Positions 24,842 through 32,784 of a DNA stretch of 64,000 nucleotides are shown here, piece by piece. The notes beneath the pieces are model-generated. The model searched no databases. It was not told where the DNA came from and worked only from the letters and a program-made list of their open reading frames with translations. Positions within the stretch are counted from its first letter, which is position 1, and every line of letters starts with the position of its first letter. The position numbers were made by a program, and so were the translations under genes. Origin of the DNA: Limnobacter alexandrii (GTDB lineage Bacteria; Pseudomonadota; Gammaproteobacteria; Burkholderiales; Burkholderiaceae_B); assembly GCF_005871185.1 (NCBI RefSeq), contig NZ_SWKN01000006.1:1401666-1465665 (forward strand), given 5' to 3'.

Positions 24842-26544
24842 GGCAGGTCTCGCAAGGGGTTGGGGCCTGTCATGCCGTAAAACTTGTTCACATCGCTTGC
24901 GCCGCATTCCTGTTTGCTCAACAGGCTTGCACTTTGCAGCAGGTACTTCACCGGGTGCATGCGTGCGCACAGCAACAGCTCGGTGGCCAGATCGGTGTCG
25001 AATCCTTCCAGGCGCAAGCTGTGCAAGGTGTTTTCGATGGCCTCGCGCAAGGTGAGCAAAGCCTGTTGGCGATTCAGGGCACCGCTTTGTGCCAGCCCAT
25101 CGAGTACGGCAAGTAAATTCAGTTGCAGGGTGATGGTGATGAACATGTGGGCAAGCGGTGCTTCTTCGTTGACCAGAATGCGGGCGTCGTGCAGATCTCG
25201 CACATTGTGCCCCTGGCTTGCCGCGGCTGTTTCAAAGCGGCTTGGCCACAGGCGTGCGGCATCGTTGTCTTTCATCACAAGCGTAGGTGGCTGCCCGGGG
25301 CGCAACGACAGCACAGAATTCTGTTGATTCGATTCCAGCGCAATGCCGTGTTGAATCCACAAGCGAAGGTGCACGCCAATCATCAGTGTGCAATAGCTTG
25401 CCCACCAGCTTTGCAAGCCTTGCCCTTGTTGTTCCAGGTATTCAAGCAGGTAGGGTTTGCCGCTGGGCATGGGGCTGCACAACGTGGCCACGGTGGCCAG
25501 TGTTTCATCGGGCAGCTCAGGCGGGTACTGGCGGTGTAGAAAGCCAGCAATGTTCAGGTGCTTGTAGCAACCGGTGAACGATTCATCCACATGACGGTAC
25601 AAACCTTTGATCCCTTCATTGGTGTGTTCGATCGACGCAAGTGCCCGGGCAAACCAGTCGCCATCCTTCAGGGTAGACGGCTTGATGTAGCGAATATTCT
25701 TCTGACCCAGTGTGGCAATTGGCATGGGCAGTTTGATGTGTGAGGCCGGGTGGTTCAGCACGGCCACAGTACGCACCGACAGCGTGGGTTTGACGGGCAA
25801 GTATGCCTGTGGTGCTTCAATGCTTTCCGGGATATCCCGTGCTATTGCTGCGCGCATCATGGGGTGAACCGGCAGCAGTGCGTGGCTGTTGCAAAGCGAC
25901 TGCGGCAAGCCCACTTGTTCTAGTGTGGGCCACCAGGCCGGTTCAGTGCCGGTGCCTTCAAATTCGCTTGCAGGCACAGCAAACCAGGCCAATTCGAAAG
26001 TGGGGTTGAATTCTGGTGAAAAGGCTTTCAGTTCGCTTGTGTCCATCCCGAATTTTGCACGGGCGGTGGGGTAATAAGGGTGATCCAGAAAGCTGGCCAT
26101 TTGGTCGGCGTGCAGCATGCGTTCAGCCCAGTTGCGTTGGCGTGAGTTGAAGTCCAGTAGGTGCTGCTGCTCTGTGTACGTTTGATCACACAACACGGTT
26201 TGATCAATGGCGGCTTGCACCTCCAATTCATAATTCCGGTATAGGGCGGCTGCATCTTCAGGTAGCCCTTGCGCCAGAAAACGAATCCATCGCCTTGCGC
26301 CTTGTTGTTCAATCCATTGGCTGTGTTGAAGTATTTCCCAGTGGGGGTTGATGGCCCTGTAGGCTTGCATGCCAGGGCTTTTTTTTACTTCGATCCGGCA
26401 GGCTTCGGGCAGGTGTTCAAACACCAGAAATGTGCGGTTTTCGAGTATCTCAATTCGCCCCGCGCTCAGGATGTAGCGAACGTTTTCCCGCAGGCAGGCA
26501 TTGATCACCCTGAGCGCAATGCGCTGGTCGTGCAAGTTGTTCAT
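24838..26544 (-). CDS. IucA/IucC-type siderophore synthetase (PvsB position)
   Basis: A second NIS synthetase, 568 residues and clearly diverged from the first. It has DHPYYPTARAKFG as the ATP-binding motif, LLPVHPMMRAA, SVRTVAVLNHP, the HGIALESNQQNSVLSL motif of the C-terminal domain and LVMKDNDAARL. Start and stop both overlap neighbours by 4 bases (ATGA), so it is translated in step with the ATP-grasp and MFS genes. In the pvs order it is PvsB. Two different synthetases imply two successive condensations on citrate-derived units. Confidence 0.9.
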   Translation of the reverse strand: MNNLHDQRIALRVINACLRENVRYILSAGRIEILENRTFLVFEHLPEACRIEVKKSPGMQAYRAINPHWEILQHSQWIEQQGARRWIRFLAQGLPEDAAALYRNYELEVQAAIDQTVLCDQTYTEQQHLLDFNSRQRNWAERMLHADQMASFLDHPYYPTARAKFGMDTSELKAFSPEFNPTFELAWFAVPASEFEGTGTEPAWWPTLEQVGLPQSLCNSHALLPVHPMMRAAIARDIPESIEAPQAYLPVKPTLSVRTVAVLNHPASHIKLPMPIATLGQKNIRYIKPSTLKDGDWFARALASIEHTNEGIKGLYRHVDESFTGCYKHLNIAGFLHRQYPPELPDETLATVATLCSPMPSGKPYLLEYLEQQGQGLQSWWASYCTLMIGVHLRLWIQHGIALESNQQNSVLSLRPGQPPTLVMKDNDAARLWPSRFETAAASQGHNVRDLHDARILVNEEAPLAHMFITITLQLNLLAVLDGLAQSGALNRQQALLTLREAIENTLHSLRLEGFDTDLATELLLCARMHPVKYLLQSASLLSKQECGASDVNKFYGMTGPNPLRDLP

Positions 26545-27698
26545 TGAACGCTCCAGGGGTTGCGGTTTTGCGTTTCGCTGCGAAGCAGTTGAAGTTCACT
26601 GTCGGAATCGGCCTGAAAGGTGAATACACCAATGTAGTCTTTGTTGGAGTGGCTGATTTGTATGGCTTCCCCTTCCTGTTTGATCGCCCGGTACTGCACA
26701 TCGGCATTGTTTTCAATGCGTGGTGCCTGGCGCAATGTGCCTGCCTGCTCGGCCACCAGGTAATCGATTTGTGCGCATTTGGGTTTTACACGGGGCACTT
26801 CAATTTCTTGCCCAAGGTGAGTTTGCAGAATGGATTTGAACCAGCCTTGCTCCACAAGCTGATCAAGCAGGAATTCGCGGTTGTCGCCGATGCTTCGGTA
26901 GTTGATTTCCACCAGAACCGGGCCGCGCGGTGTCACGATGAATTCACTGTGGCAAGCGCCTAGCGCCACGCCAAATTGCGTAAGAATGTGTGCCATGTGC
27001 GTGCGCCACTGCCGTGTGTGCGGGCCATTCCATTGCGCGGCGGTTTCAACAAAATAGGGTGGGTTGGACAGGCTTACATCAAACCCGCCGATGGTGTGCA
27101 GGTGTTTGCCATCGCCCAGCGTTTCAAGCGTAATCAGCGGGCCTTCCATGAATTCTTCAAGCAAGACGCTTTGCGATTCATCAAGCTGTAGAAGGTGTTG
27201 GGTCAGTTGCGCGGGCGTGTCGATGCGAACCACGTCCATTGATGCTACACCTTGTGTGGGTTTGACCACCAAGGGGTACGGCCATTCGGTGTGAACCGGG
27301 TCGCTGCTGCGAATGGTTTGGCTCCAGATGGTGGGCAGGCGAAGCGACTCAAGCCGTTTGCGCATCCAGTGTTTGTTTTTTGCGTGATAGCAAACCTTCC
27401 ACGGCTTGGCGGGCAAACCCAGCAGCTCGGCCACCAGGGCGGTGCAGGTTTGAAGGTGGTCGCTGTTGGAGAACACCGCCTGGGGTTCGATGTTCAGTGT
27501 GGCAATCAGGTCGATCACTGCGATCGGGTTGAACACATCGCATTCATGAACGCGTACATTGGCTAGCACTTGCTGGTGGGCATGGCCGTGATCCGTCAAC
27601 ACAATGACGTCGTGATCCAGTGATCGTGCTGCGGGAATGAATCCATCGACGATTGCGTTGTTCAGCACATGGGTCAGGAAAACAAGGGTGGGTTTCAA
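26541..27698 (-). CDS. ATP-grasp ligase of siderophore synthesis (PvsA position)
   Basis: A 385-residue ATP-grasp protein. The pre-ATP-grasp part is N-terminal. The ATP-binding lysine strand is YPLVVKPTQGVASMDV, LLEEFMEGPLITLE follows, and the metal site is GPVLVEINYRSIGDN. Such ligases form acyl-phosphates and couple them to amines. In vibrioferrin loci PvsA has this fold and this leading position. The start is TTG 27698 with TAGGAG seven bases upstream, overlapping the region just after the aldolase gene stop. ATGA overlap with the next gene. The substrate is inferred only from context. Confidence 0.85.
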   Translation of the reverse strand: MKPTLVFLTHVLNNAIVDGFIPAARSLDHDVIVLTDHGHAHQQVLANVRVHECDVFNPIAVIDLIATLNIEPQAVFSNSDHLQTCTALVAELLGLPAKPWKVCYHAKNKHWMRKRLESLRLPTIWSQTIRSSDPVHTEWPYPLVVKPTQGVASMDVVRIDTPAQLTQHLLQLDESQSVLLEEFMEGPLITLETLGDGKHLHTIGGFDVSLSNPPYFVETAAQWNGPHTRQWRTHMAHILTQFGVALGACHSEFIVTPRGPVLVEINYRSIGDNREFLLDQLVEQGWFKSILQTHLGQEIEVPRVKPKCAQIDYLVAEQAGTLRQAPRIENNADVQYRAIKQEGEAIQISHSNKDYIGVFTFQADSDSELQLLRSETQNRNPWSVQ

Positions 27699-27699
27699 T

Positions 27700-28488
27700 T
27701 CAGGCTCCTAGGGGTGCGGCTTGGGATGTACGAAAAGATTGAAGGTTGCTTCGCAATGTTTTGCTGAACTGGCTTCGGTCTTCGCCACACAAAAAAAGAT
27801 TGCAGCCCAGTTCTTGCCAGTGCCGCTGCTGGCCGGGCGTTCGTGGGTTAGGGCAAAAGGGCACATCGGCTTGAAGGCAAATTTGATGCATGTTGTTCAA
27901 TGCATCGAACACGTTCGGGTGCAGTGGGTTCGGCCCAAGGCCCATGTTCAGTGCAAGGTCCAGCGCACCTTCCATGACAAAGCTGACATGCCCGGTGGCC
28001 AGCATGTGGGGCAGGGCGTTCAAGCCGGTTTGGCTTTCAATCATGGGCACCAGCAAAGTGTGTTCGTTGGCCTGCGCGATGTAGTCGTTCAAAGGCAGTT
28101 GCCCGTAGCCTGTCACTGTGCCGCCAGTAATGCCGCGCGTGCCCAGAGGGGGAAACCTCATGGCTTGTGCCAGCGTTTGAATTTGATCCGCGGTTTCTGC
28201 GCGTGACAACACAATGCCCATCGCCCCGGCATCCAGCACTTTGCCAATGAAGTTTGGGCGAATTTCTGCAATGCGTACCAATGGAATACAACGGTGGTGC
28301 CGACAGGTTTGAATGCATTCGCGCAGCGTATTTTCATCAAGCAGCACGTGTTCGGTGTCGATGATGACGAAGTCGTAGTTGCATTGGGCAATCATGTCGA
28401 CAATGAGCGGGGATGGTAGGGAATTAAGCAGACCCAGCCAGGGCGATTTGCTGCTCGTTTGCTTGGTCAGCAGGGAAGAGGAAATCAT
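27700..28488 (-). CDS. HpcH/HpaI aldolase family protein, SbnG-like citrate synthase
   Basis: A 262-residue class II (metal-dependent) aldolase-fold protein. The family marks are visible: DFVIIDTEHVLLD, PLVRIAEI, MGIVLSRAETADQ, VPMIESQTGLNAL with the metal-binding Glu, and MEGALDLALNMG. SbnG of the staphyloferrin B pathway is a member that makes citrate from oxaloacetate and acetyl-CoA, so this gene may supply dedicated citrate to the siderophore synthetases. It is the first gene of the operon, under Fur-like boxes. The start at ATG 28488 lacks a clear ribosome site. An aldolase acting on another 2-oxo acid is the alternative. Confidence 0.8.
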   Translation of the reverse strand: MISSSLLTKQTSSKSPWLGLLNSLPSPLIVDMIAQCNYDFVIIDTEHVLLDENTLRECIQTCRHHRCIPLVRIAEIRPNFIGKVLDAGAMGIVLSRAETADQIQTLAQAMRFPPLGTRGITGGTVTGYGQLPLNDYIAQANEHTLLVPMIESQTGLNALPHMLATGHVSFVMEGALDLALNMGLGPNPLHPNVFDALNNMHQICLQADVPFCPNPRTPGQQRHWQELGCNLFLCGEDRSQFSKTLRSNLQSFRTSQAAPLGA

Positions 28489-28498
28489 CTTTAAATAT

Positions 28499-28517
28499 GT
28501 AAATGAGAATGATTTAT
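28499..28517. promoter_or_regulatory. Fur box at the siderophore operon promoter
   Basis: GTAAATGAGAATGATTTAT, 12 of 19 consensus matches with the AATGAGAATGATTT core intact, directly upstream of the aldolase gene. A weaker copy with AAATGAGAATTC follows near 28531-28543. Confidence 0.65.
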
Positions 28518-28650
28518 ATTAGCATTGATTAAAATGAGAATTCAAAATATTTAACAGTTGATCACTCGAAATAGTGGTGGGGCTTGTTCCCTGTTTGCCA
28601 AAAAAATGACGTTTTTGAATTCAGTACAAGGAACAATCAGTAAAAATAAC

Positions 28651-28669
28651 GATAATGAGAATGATTTTT
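28651..28669. promoter_or_regulatory. Fur box at the FecA-like receptor promoter
   Basis: GATAATGAGAATGATTTTT matches the consensus at 15 of 19 positions, the best Fur site in the window, 20 bases before the receptor start. Confidence 0.75.
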
Positions 28670-28689
28670 ATTAATAAAGGAAAATTGCA

Positions 28690-30750
28690 ATGTCCTCTTT
28701 CGAAGTGTCTACAGACTCGCGACAGCGTCTTCGCGTTTCACCTCTGTCCATGGCAGTGGCAATGGTCTGTATTTCTTTAAGCCACAACGTTTTGGCTGAA
28801 ACACTGGCCCCCGTTACAGTGCAGTCTGACTGGTTGGGCCCACCCACCGAAGAAAGCGTAAAAACCTACACGGGTGCACGCACTGTGCTTGAAAAAGAAG
28901 ACCTGGAAGAGCGTGGCGCATTGAACCTTGAAGACGCTTTGCGCCGCGTGCCGGGTGTTCAAGTGCTGGATGAAACCGGTACCGGGATTTTGCCCAATAT
29001 TGGTGTGCGCGGTTTGAACCCGTTGCGCAGCGAACGCTTGCAAATTCTGGTGGATGGTTACCCGATTGCAATTGGTCCCTACACCAACGTGGGTCTGTCT
29101 CTTTTCCCGGTCACGCTGCCCAGCCTTGAAGCTGTGGATTTGGTGCGTGGCGGTGCAGCAGTGCATTACGGCCCGAACAACGTGAGCGGTGTGCTCAATT
29201 TGGTGACCAAACCCATTCCGGCAAAAACCAGCCAAACCTTCCGCGAACGCCTGCAAATTTCCGAAGAGACCGGCAATGTGTTGACCGACACTTACTATCG
29301 CATTGGTGGTTTTGTGCGGGAAGACATTGGTTTGCAATTTCAGGCCAATATTGCGGATGGAAAGGGTCAGCGCGATCGCTCCGACACCGAGGTGCGCAAT
29401 TTCATCGTGGATGGCGAGTATTACCTGAACGCCAACAATGATTTCAAAGCGCAATTGCAGTATTACGAGGTGCAGGCCGAATTGCCCGGTGCCTTGAGCC
29501 CGGCAGCATACGAGCAGAATCCGAACCAGTCCCAGCGCCCGTTTGATGCTTACGATGCCGACATGTGGCGCGCAACATTGACGTGGAACCACAGTTTTAA
29601 TGACGATACAAAACTGACCTGGCGTAACTTTGCCCATCAGGCAGACCGCACTTTCTTCTTTAGCGATCCGATGGACCCGGCACTGCCTGCAACCAGCGTG
29701 AGTGAATCACCACGAATTTTCAGTGTGCATGGTACTGAGCCGCGCATTACTAAAAAAATTGGTAACCACACCATTATTGCTGGTGCCCGGTTTGTAGAGG
29801 AAGATGTTCGGTTCGACGTGACTCGCACCACATTGGCAACAGGTGCAGTTAACCCGTTGCGTCGCTGGGATTTTTCAACCACAGCCATGGCGTACTATTT
29901 AAGCGATTCAATTGCGTTGATGGACGGTCGTTTGAAAGTAACGCCCGGTATTCGCTACGAAGATGTTGAAACCCGTTACCGCGATTTGAACACGGGTGCA
30001 CAGTTTCAGAATAACCCCGATGAATGGTTGCCCGGCTTGACCGTGGGTTATCAGGCCACGAAAGACGTGTTTGTGTTTGCCAACGCGCAACGCTCGCTGG
30101 TGCCTGTGCAAACCGCGCAGGTTACAAGGGGGGGTGATGTGGGCAATGAAACAGCTGAGAACTACGAGATTGGTTCGCGCTGGCAAATCAACCAGCAAGC
30201 CAATATTGCAGCGACCCTTTTCCGTGTGGATTATAAGGACCAAATTGTTTTCGACACTGGTGCATTCCGCAACCTGGGCGAAACACGCCAAGAGGGAGTT
30301 GAACTGGAAGGCCGCTGGAACCTGAACAGTCAAACCGAGTTGGGCATGAGCTACACCTATCTGGACACCGAGCAATTGTCAGGTGCCGACCAAGGTAAAG
30401 AGTTGCGCAATGCGCCTACCCACCACCTGGGCTTTGATGCGGTTTACAAGTTCGGCAAGTGGACAGCCAATGCCAATGCTCTGTATGTGTCTGAAAGCTT
30501 CAGTGATTCAGCCAACACGCAAGCTGAAACTGCCAACGGCAGCGCGGGTGAACTGCCTGCCTATACTTTGGTGAACATGCGCGTGGGTCGGGATTTCCCG
30601 ATTGGTCAGGGCAGAAACGTGAACCTTGGTTTTGGTATCAATAACCTGTTTGACGAGCAGTACTTTTTCAGGGGTGTTGATGTGAGCACTATTGGCCGTG
30701 TGCCTGCACCCGGACGCATGTTGCTGGTTGAAATGCAGGTTGATTTCTGA
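28690..30750 (+). CDS. TonB-dependent ferric-carboxylate siderophore receptor (FecA/PvuA-like)
   Basis: A 686-residue outer-membrane receptor. The signal peptide ends near LAETLAP. The plug domain (about 55-175) has RVPGVQVLDETG, IGVRGLNP and VRGGAAVHYGPNNVSGVLNLVT, and a 22-strand barrel follows, ending in an aromatic residue (QVDF). There is no N-terminal signalling domain, so no FecR-type regulation. It is divergent from the siderophore operon with Fur boxes between, and is therefore the likely receptor for the siderophore made next door. Periplasmic-binding and ABC uptake genes are not in the window. The ribosome site is AAAGGAAAA. Confidence 0.9.
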   Translation: MSSFEVSTDSRQRLRVSPLSMAVAMVCISLSHNVLAETLAPVTVQSDWLGPPTEESVKTYTGARTVLEKEDLEERGALNLEDALRRVPGVQVLDETGTGILPNIGVRGLNPLRSERLQILVDGYPIAIGPYTNVGLSLFPVTLPSLEAVDLVRGGAAVHYGPNNVSGVLNLVTKPIPAKTSQTFRERLQISEETGNVLTDTYYRIGGFVREDIGLQFQANIADGKGQRDRSDTEVRNFIVDGEYYLNANNDFKAQLQYYEVQAELPGALSPAAYEQNPNQSQRPFDAYDADMWRATLTWNHSFNDDTKLTWRNFAHQADRTFFFSDPMDPALPATSVSESPRIFSVHGTEPRITKKIGNHTIIAGARFVEEDVRFDVTRTTLATGAVNPLRRWDFSTTAMAYYLSDSIALMDGRLKVTPGIRYEDVETRYRDLNTGAQFQNNPDEWLPGLTVGYQATKDVFVFANAQRSLVPVQTAQVTRGGDVGNETAENYEIGSRWQINQQANIAATLFRVDYKDQIVFDTGAFRNLGETRQEGVELEGRWNLNSQTELGMSYTYLDTEQLSGADQGKELRNAPTHHLGFDAVYKFGKWTANANALYVSESFSDSANTQAETANGSAGELPAYTLVNMRVGRDFPIGQGRNVNLGFGINNLFDEQYFFRGVDVSTIGRVPAPGRMLLVEMQVDF

Positions 30751-30767
30751 TCAGAACTTACCCAGTG

Positions 30768-30806
30768 AAAAGCCGGTGGTGAAGCAATTCATCACCGGCT
30801 TTTTTA
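30768..30806. terminator. Bidirectional intrinsic terminator between receptor and cytochrome genes
   Basis: AGCCGGTGGTGAA and TTCATCACCGGCT pair around GCAA, flanked by AAAA on the left and TTTTTT on the right. It can serve both convergent genes. Confidence 0.85.
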
Positions 30807-32705
30807 TTGCATGCCCCGTTGCTTGTCGATTTCGATTGATGCAACACCGCTGGCGCTGTTGCCCCAACTTCGCCGAATGTAAGTGACAACCGCTGCGATT
30901 TCGTTGTTGCTCAGTTCTACACGGTAAGGCGGCATGCCATGCGGGTAGGGTGTGCCCCGTGTGCTGGGTGAAAACCCGCCGTTGAGCACCATTCGAATTG
31001 CATTGACCGGGTTGGGGGCGATCACATTCACGTTGCCGGCCAGTGCTGGAAATTGATTGGCTTTCCCCTCGCCTTGTTCGCCATGACATTCCGCGCAGGT
31101 GTTGGCATAAATTTTTTCCCCACTCCGCATCAAGGGTTGCAGCGTGCGTTGTCCAAGGCCTGTTGATTCCTTTTCTGAAGGGGCTTGTGCTGGCAGACTT
31201 TTCAGGTAAACCGCCATGGCTTTGCTATCGGCTGCGGTGGCAAATTGCAGGCTGTGTGCAATCACCTCGCTCATTGGGCCGTAGGTAGAAGCGTGGCGAT
31301 TGACTCCACTTTGCAAATACTGGGCAATGTCACTTTCACTCCAGTTGCCCAATCCATGCACTGGGTGATTGTTTAAAGCCGGTGCAAACCAGTTCAGCAC
31401 CGGTATGGTGGCACCACTTAAATTCAAGTTGTTTTTCAAACCACCCAGCGTATTTCGGGGGGTGTGGCAGGCTGCACAATGGCCCGGGCCGTTGACCAGG
31501 TAGGCACCGCGATTCCACTCTTCATTTTTCTGCGAATTTGGCTGGTATTCGCCTTCCGTGAAATACAGGGCACGCCACACTGCCAACAGCGGGCGCTGGT
31601 TGAACGGAAACTGCAATTCGGGTTGCGGGGTTTTTTGCGCGATGGCGGGCAGGCGTTTCAGGTAAGCGAATAAATCGTCGACCTCGGCCCGGCTCATTTT
31701 GGTGTAGTCGGTGTAAGGAAATGCAGGATAGAGGTAGTCGCCGTTTTTGGAGACACCGCTGTGCATGGCTTTGTAAAAATCATCAGCCGTCCAGTTGCCC
31801 AAGCCGGTTTCAGGGTTGGGGGTTAAATTGCTGCTGTAGATTGGGCCAAATGGTGTTTCAATGGCGCGGCCACCTGCATAGGGTTTTTTAGGATCGGCCG
31901 TGTGGCAGCCTGCGCAGTTACCAAGGCGTGCCAAATACGCGCCGCGTTTTTCCTGTGCAGTGAGAACATCAAGCGCAATTGGTTCGCGCGATACAGTGGC
32001 AATATTCGGTGCGGCAGTGGCGGTGTGCGTTCCGCATTTCAGCGGAAACTCCAGGCTGTTGGCGGGCAAGGCTTTTGGATTTTTCGGCACAGGCTGGGCC
32101 GCTAAATAAGTGGTGGCCGTGTTCAATTGCTCGGAGCTTAAGGCTTTGACCAGTGCATGCATGCAATCGGGATCAGCGGCCTTGCGTTGCCCATTGCGCC
32201 ACTTGCCAAGTTGCGCATTCAGGTAATCGCGTGGCAAGCCCAGCAAACCCGGCGTGTAGGGTTCGACACCAGTCAGCGCCTGCCCGTGGCAGGCTGCACA
32301 TGCGGGTATTTTCTTGGATGCAACACCTTCAAATACCAGGCGTTTTCCTTGCTCCAGTTCATTGCTTGTTGCTGTGGTTTTCGCCGGTGCAGGGTAGGGT
32401 GGGTTTTGTGCTGCAAAGTATTTGGCCATTTGCAGCAGGTAGTCGTTCGACAAATGCTGAACAATTCCATTCATCGCGGCGTGCTGGCGGCTTCCATCGC
32501 GAAATGCGATCAACTGATTGTACAAATAGCCCTCGGGCTTGCCTGCAATGCGTGGGTAGTAACCCTCTGCGCTGGCACGCCCTTCAGCCCCATGGCAGGC
32601 CACGCAGGCCTGAACACGATCAGCCATGCTGGCCGCCAAATTGTTGGCGTGTGCATTGAAAGAAATCAGAAGAAGCAGGGCTGGGGCATACAAACGGGTG
32701 ATCAT
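30804..32705 (-). CDS. Pentahaem c-type cytochrome (c4-like pair fused to three-haem alcohol-dehydrogenase-type cytochrome)
   Basis: About 633 residues with a signal peptide (ending NAHA) and five CxxCH haem sites near residues 34, 136, 264, 410 and 537. The first two sit in a dihaem cytochrome-c4-like half. The last three resemble the three-domain cytochrome subunit of membrane alcohol and gluconate dehydrogenases, with NCAGCHT, GHCAACHTPRNTLGGL and TCAECHGEQGEG. The whole reads as one frame without interruption, so it is a true fusion. It follows hemP and a siderophore receptor on the same strand (about 80 bases after the latter) and may be iron-regulated with them. It could pass electrons from periplasmic dehydrogenases to an oxidase, or reduce iron; both are inference. 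Confidence 0.82.
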   Translation of the reverse strand: MITRLYAPALLLLISFNAHANNLAASMADRVQACVACHGAEGRASAEGYYPRIAGKPEGYLYNQLIAFRDGSRQHAAMNGIVQHLSNDYLLQMAKYFAAQNPPYPAPAKTTATSNELEQGKRLVFEGVASKKIPACAACHGQALTGVEPYTPGLLGLPRDYLNAQLGKWRNGQRKAADPDCMHALVKALSSEQLNTATTYLAAQPVPKNPKALPANSLEFPLKCGTHTATAAPNIATVSREPIALDVLTAQEKRGAYLARLGNCAGCHTADPKKPYAGGRAIETPFGPIYSSNLTPNPETGLGNWTADDFYKAMHSGVSKNGDYLYPAFPYTDYTKMSRAEVDDLFAYLKRLPAIAQKTPQPELQFPFNQRPLLAVWRALYFTEGEYQPNSQKNEEWNRGAYLVNGPGHCAACHTPRNTLGGLKNNLNLSGATIPVLNWFAPALNNHPVHGLGNWSESDIAQYLQSGVNRHASTYGPMSEVIAHSLQFATAADSKAMAVYLKSLPAQAPSEKESTGLGQRTLQPLMRSGEKIYANTCAECHGEQGEGKANQFPALAGNVNVIAPNPVNAIRMVLNGGFSPSTRGTPYPHGMPPYRVELSNNEIAAVVTYIRRSWGNSASGVASIEIDKQRGMQ

Positions 32706-32784
32706 GGTACGGCTCGGGCAGGACAACGCACCATTATAAGCCCGGGGCGATGACCAATGCCCCGGATATGCTTTGCTTCAGTTT

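Noticed and set aside
20765..28488. Staphyloferrin B (sbn) assignment of the siderophore operon
   Set aside because: SbnG- and SbnH-like genes are present, but sbnA/sbnB and the third synthetase are missing, while the ATP-grasp gene and order match pvs.
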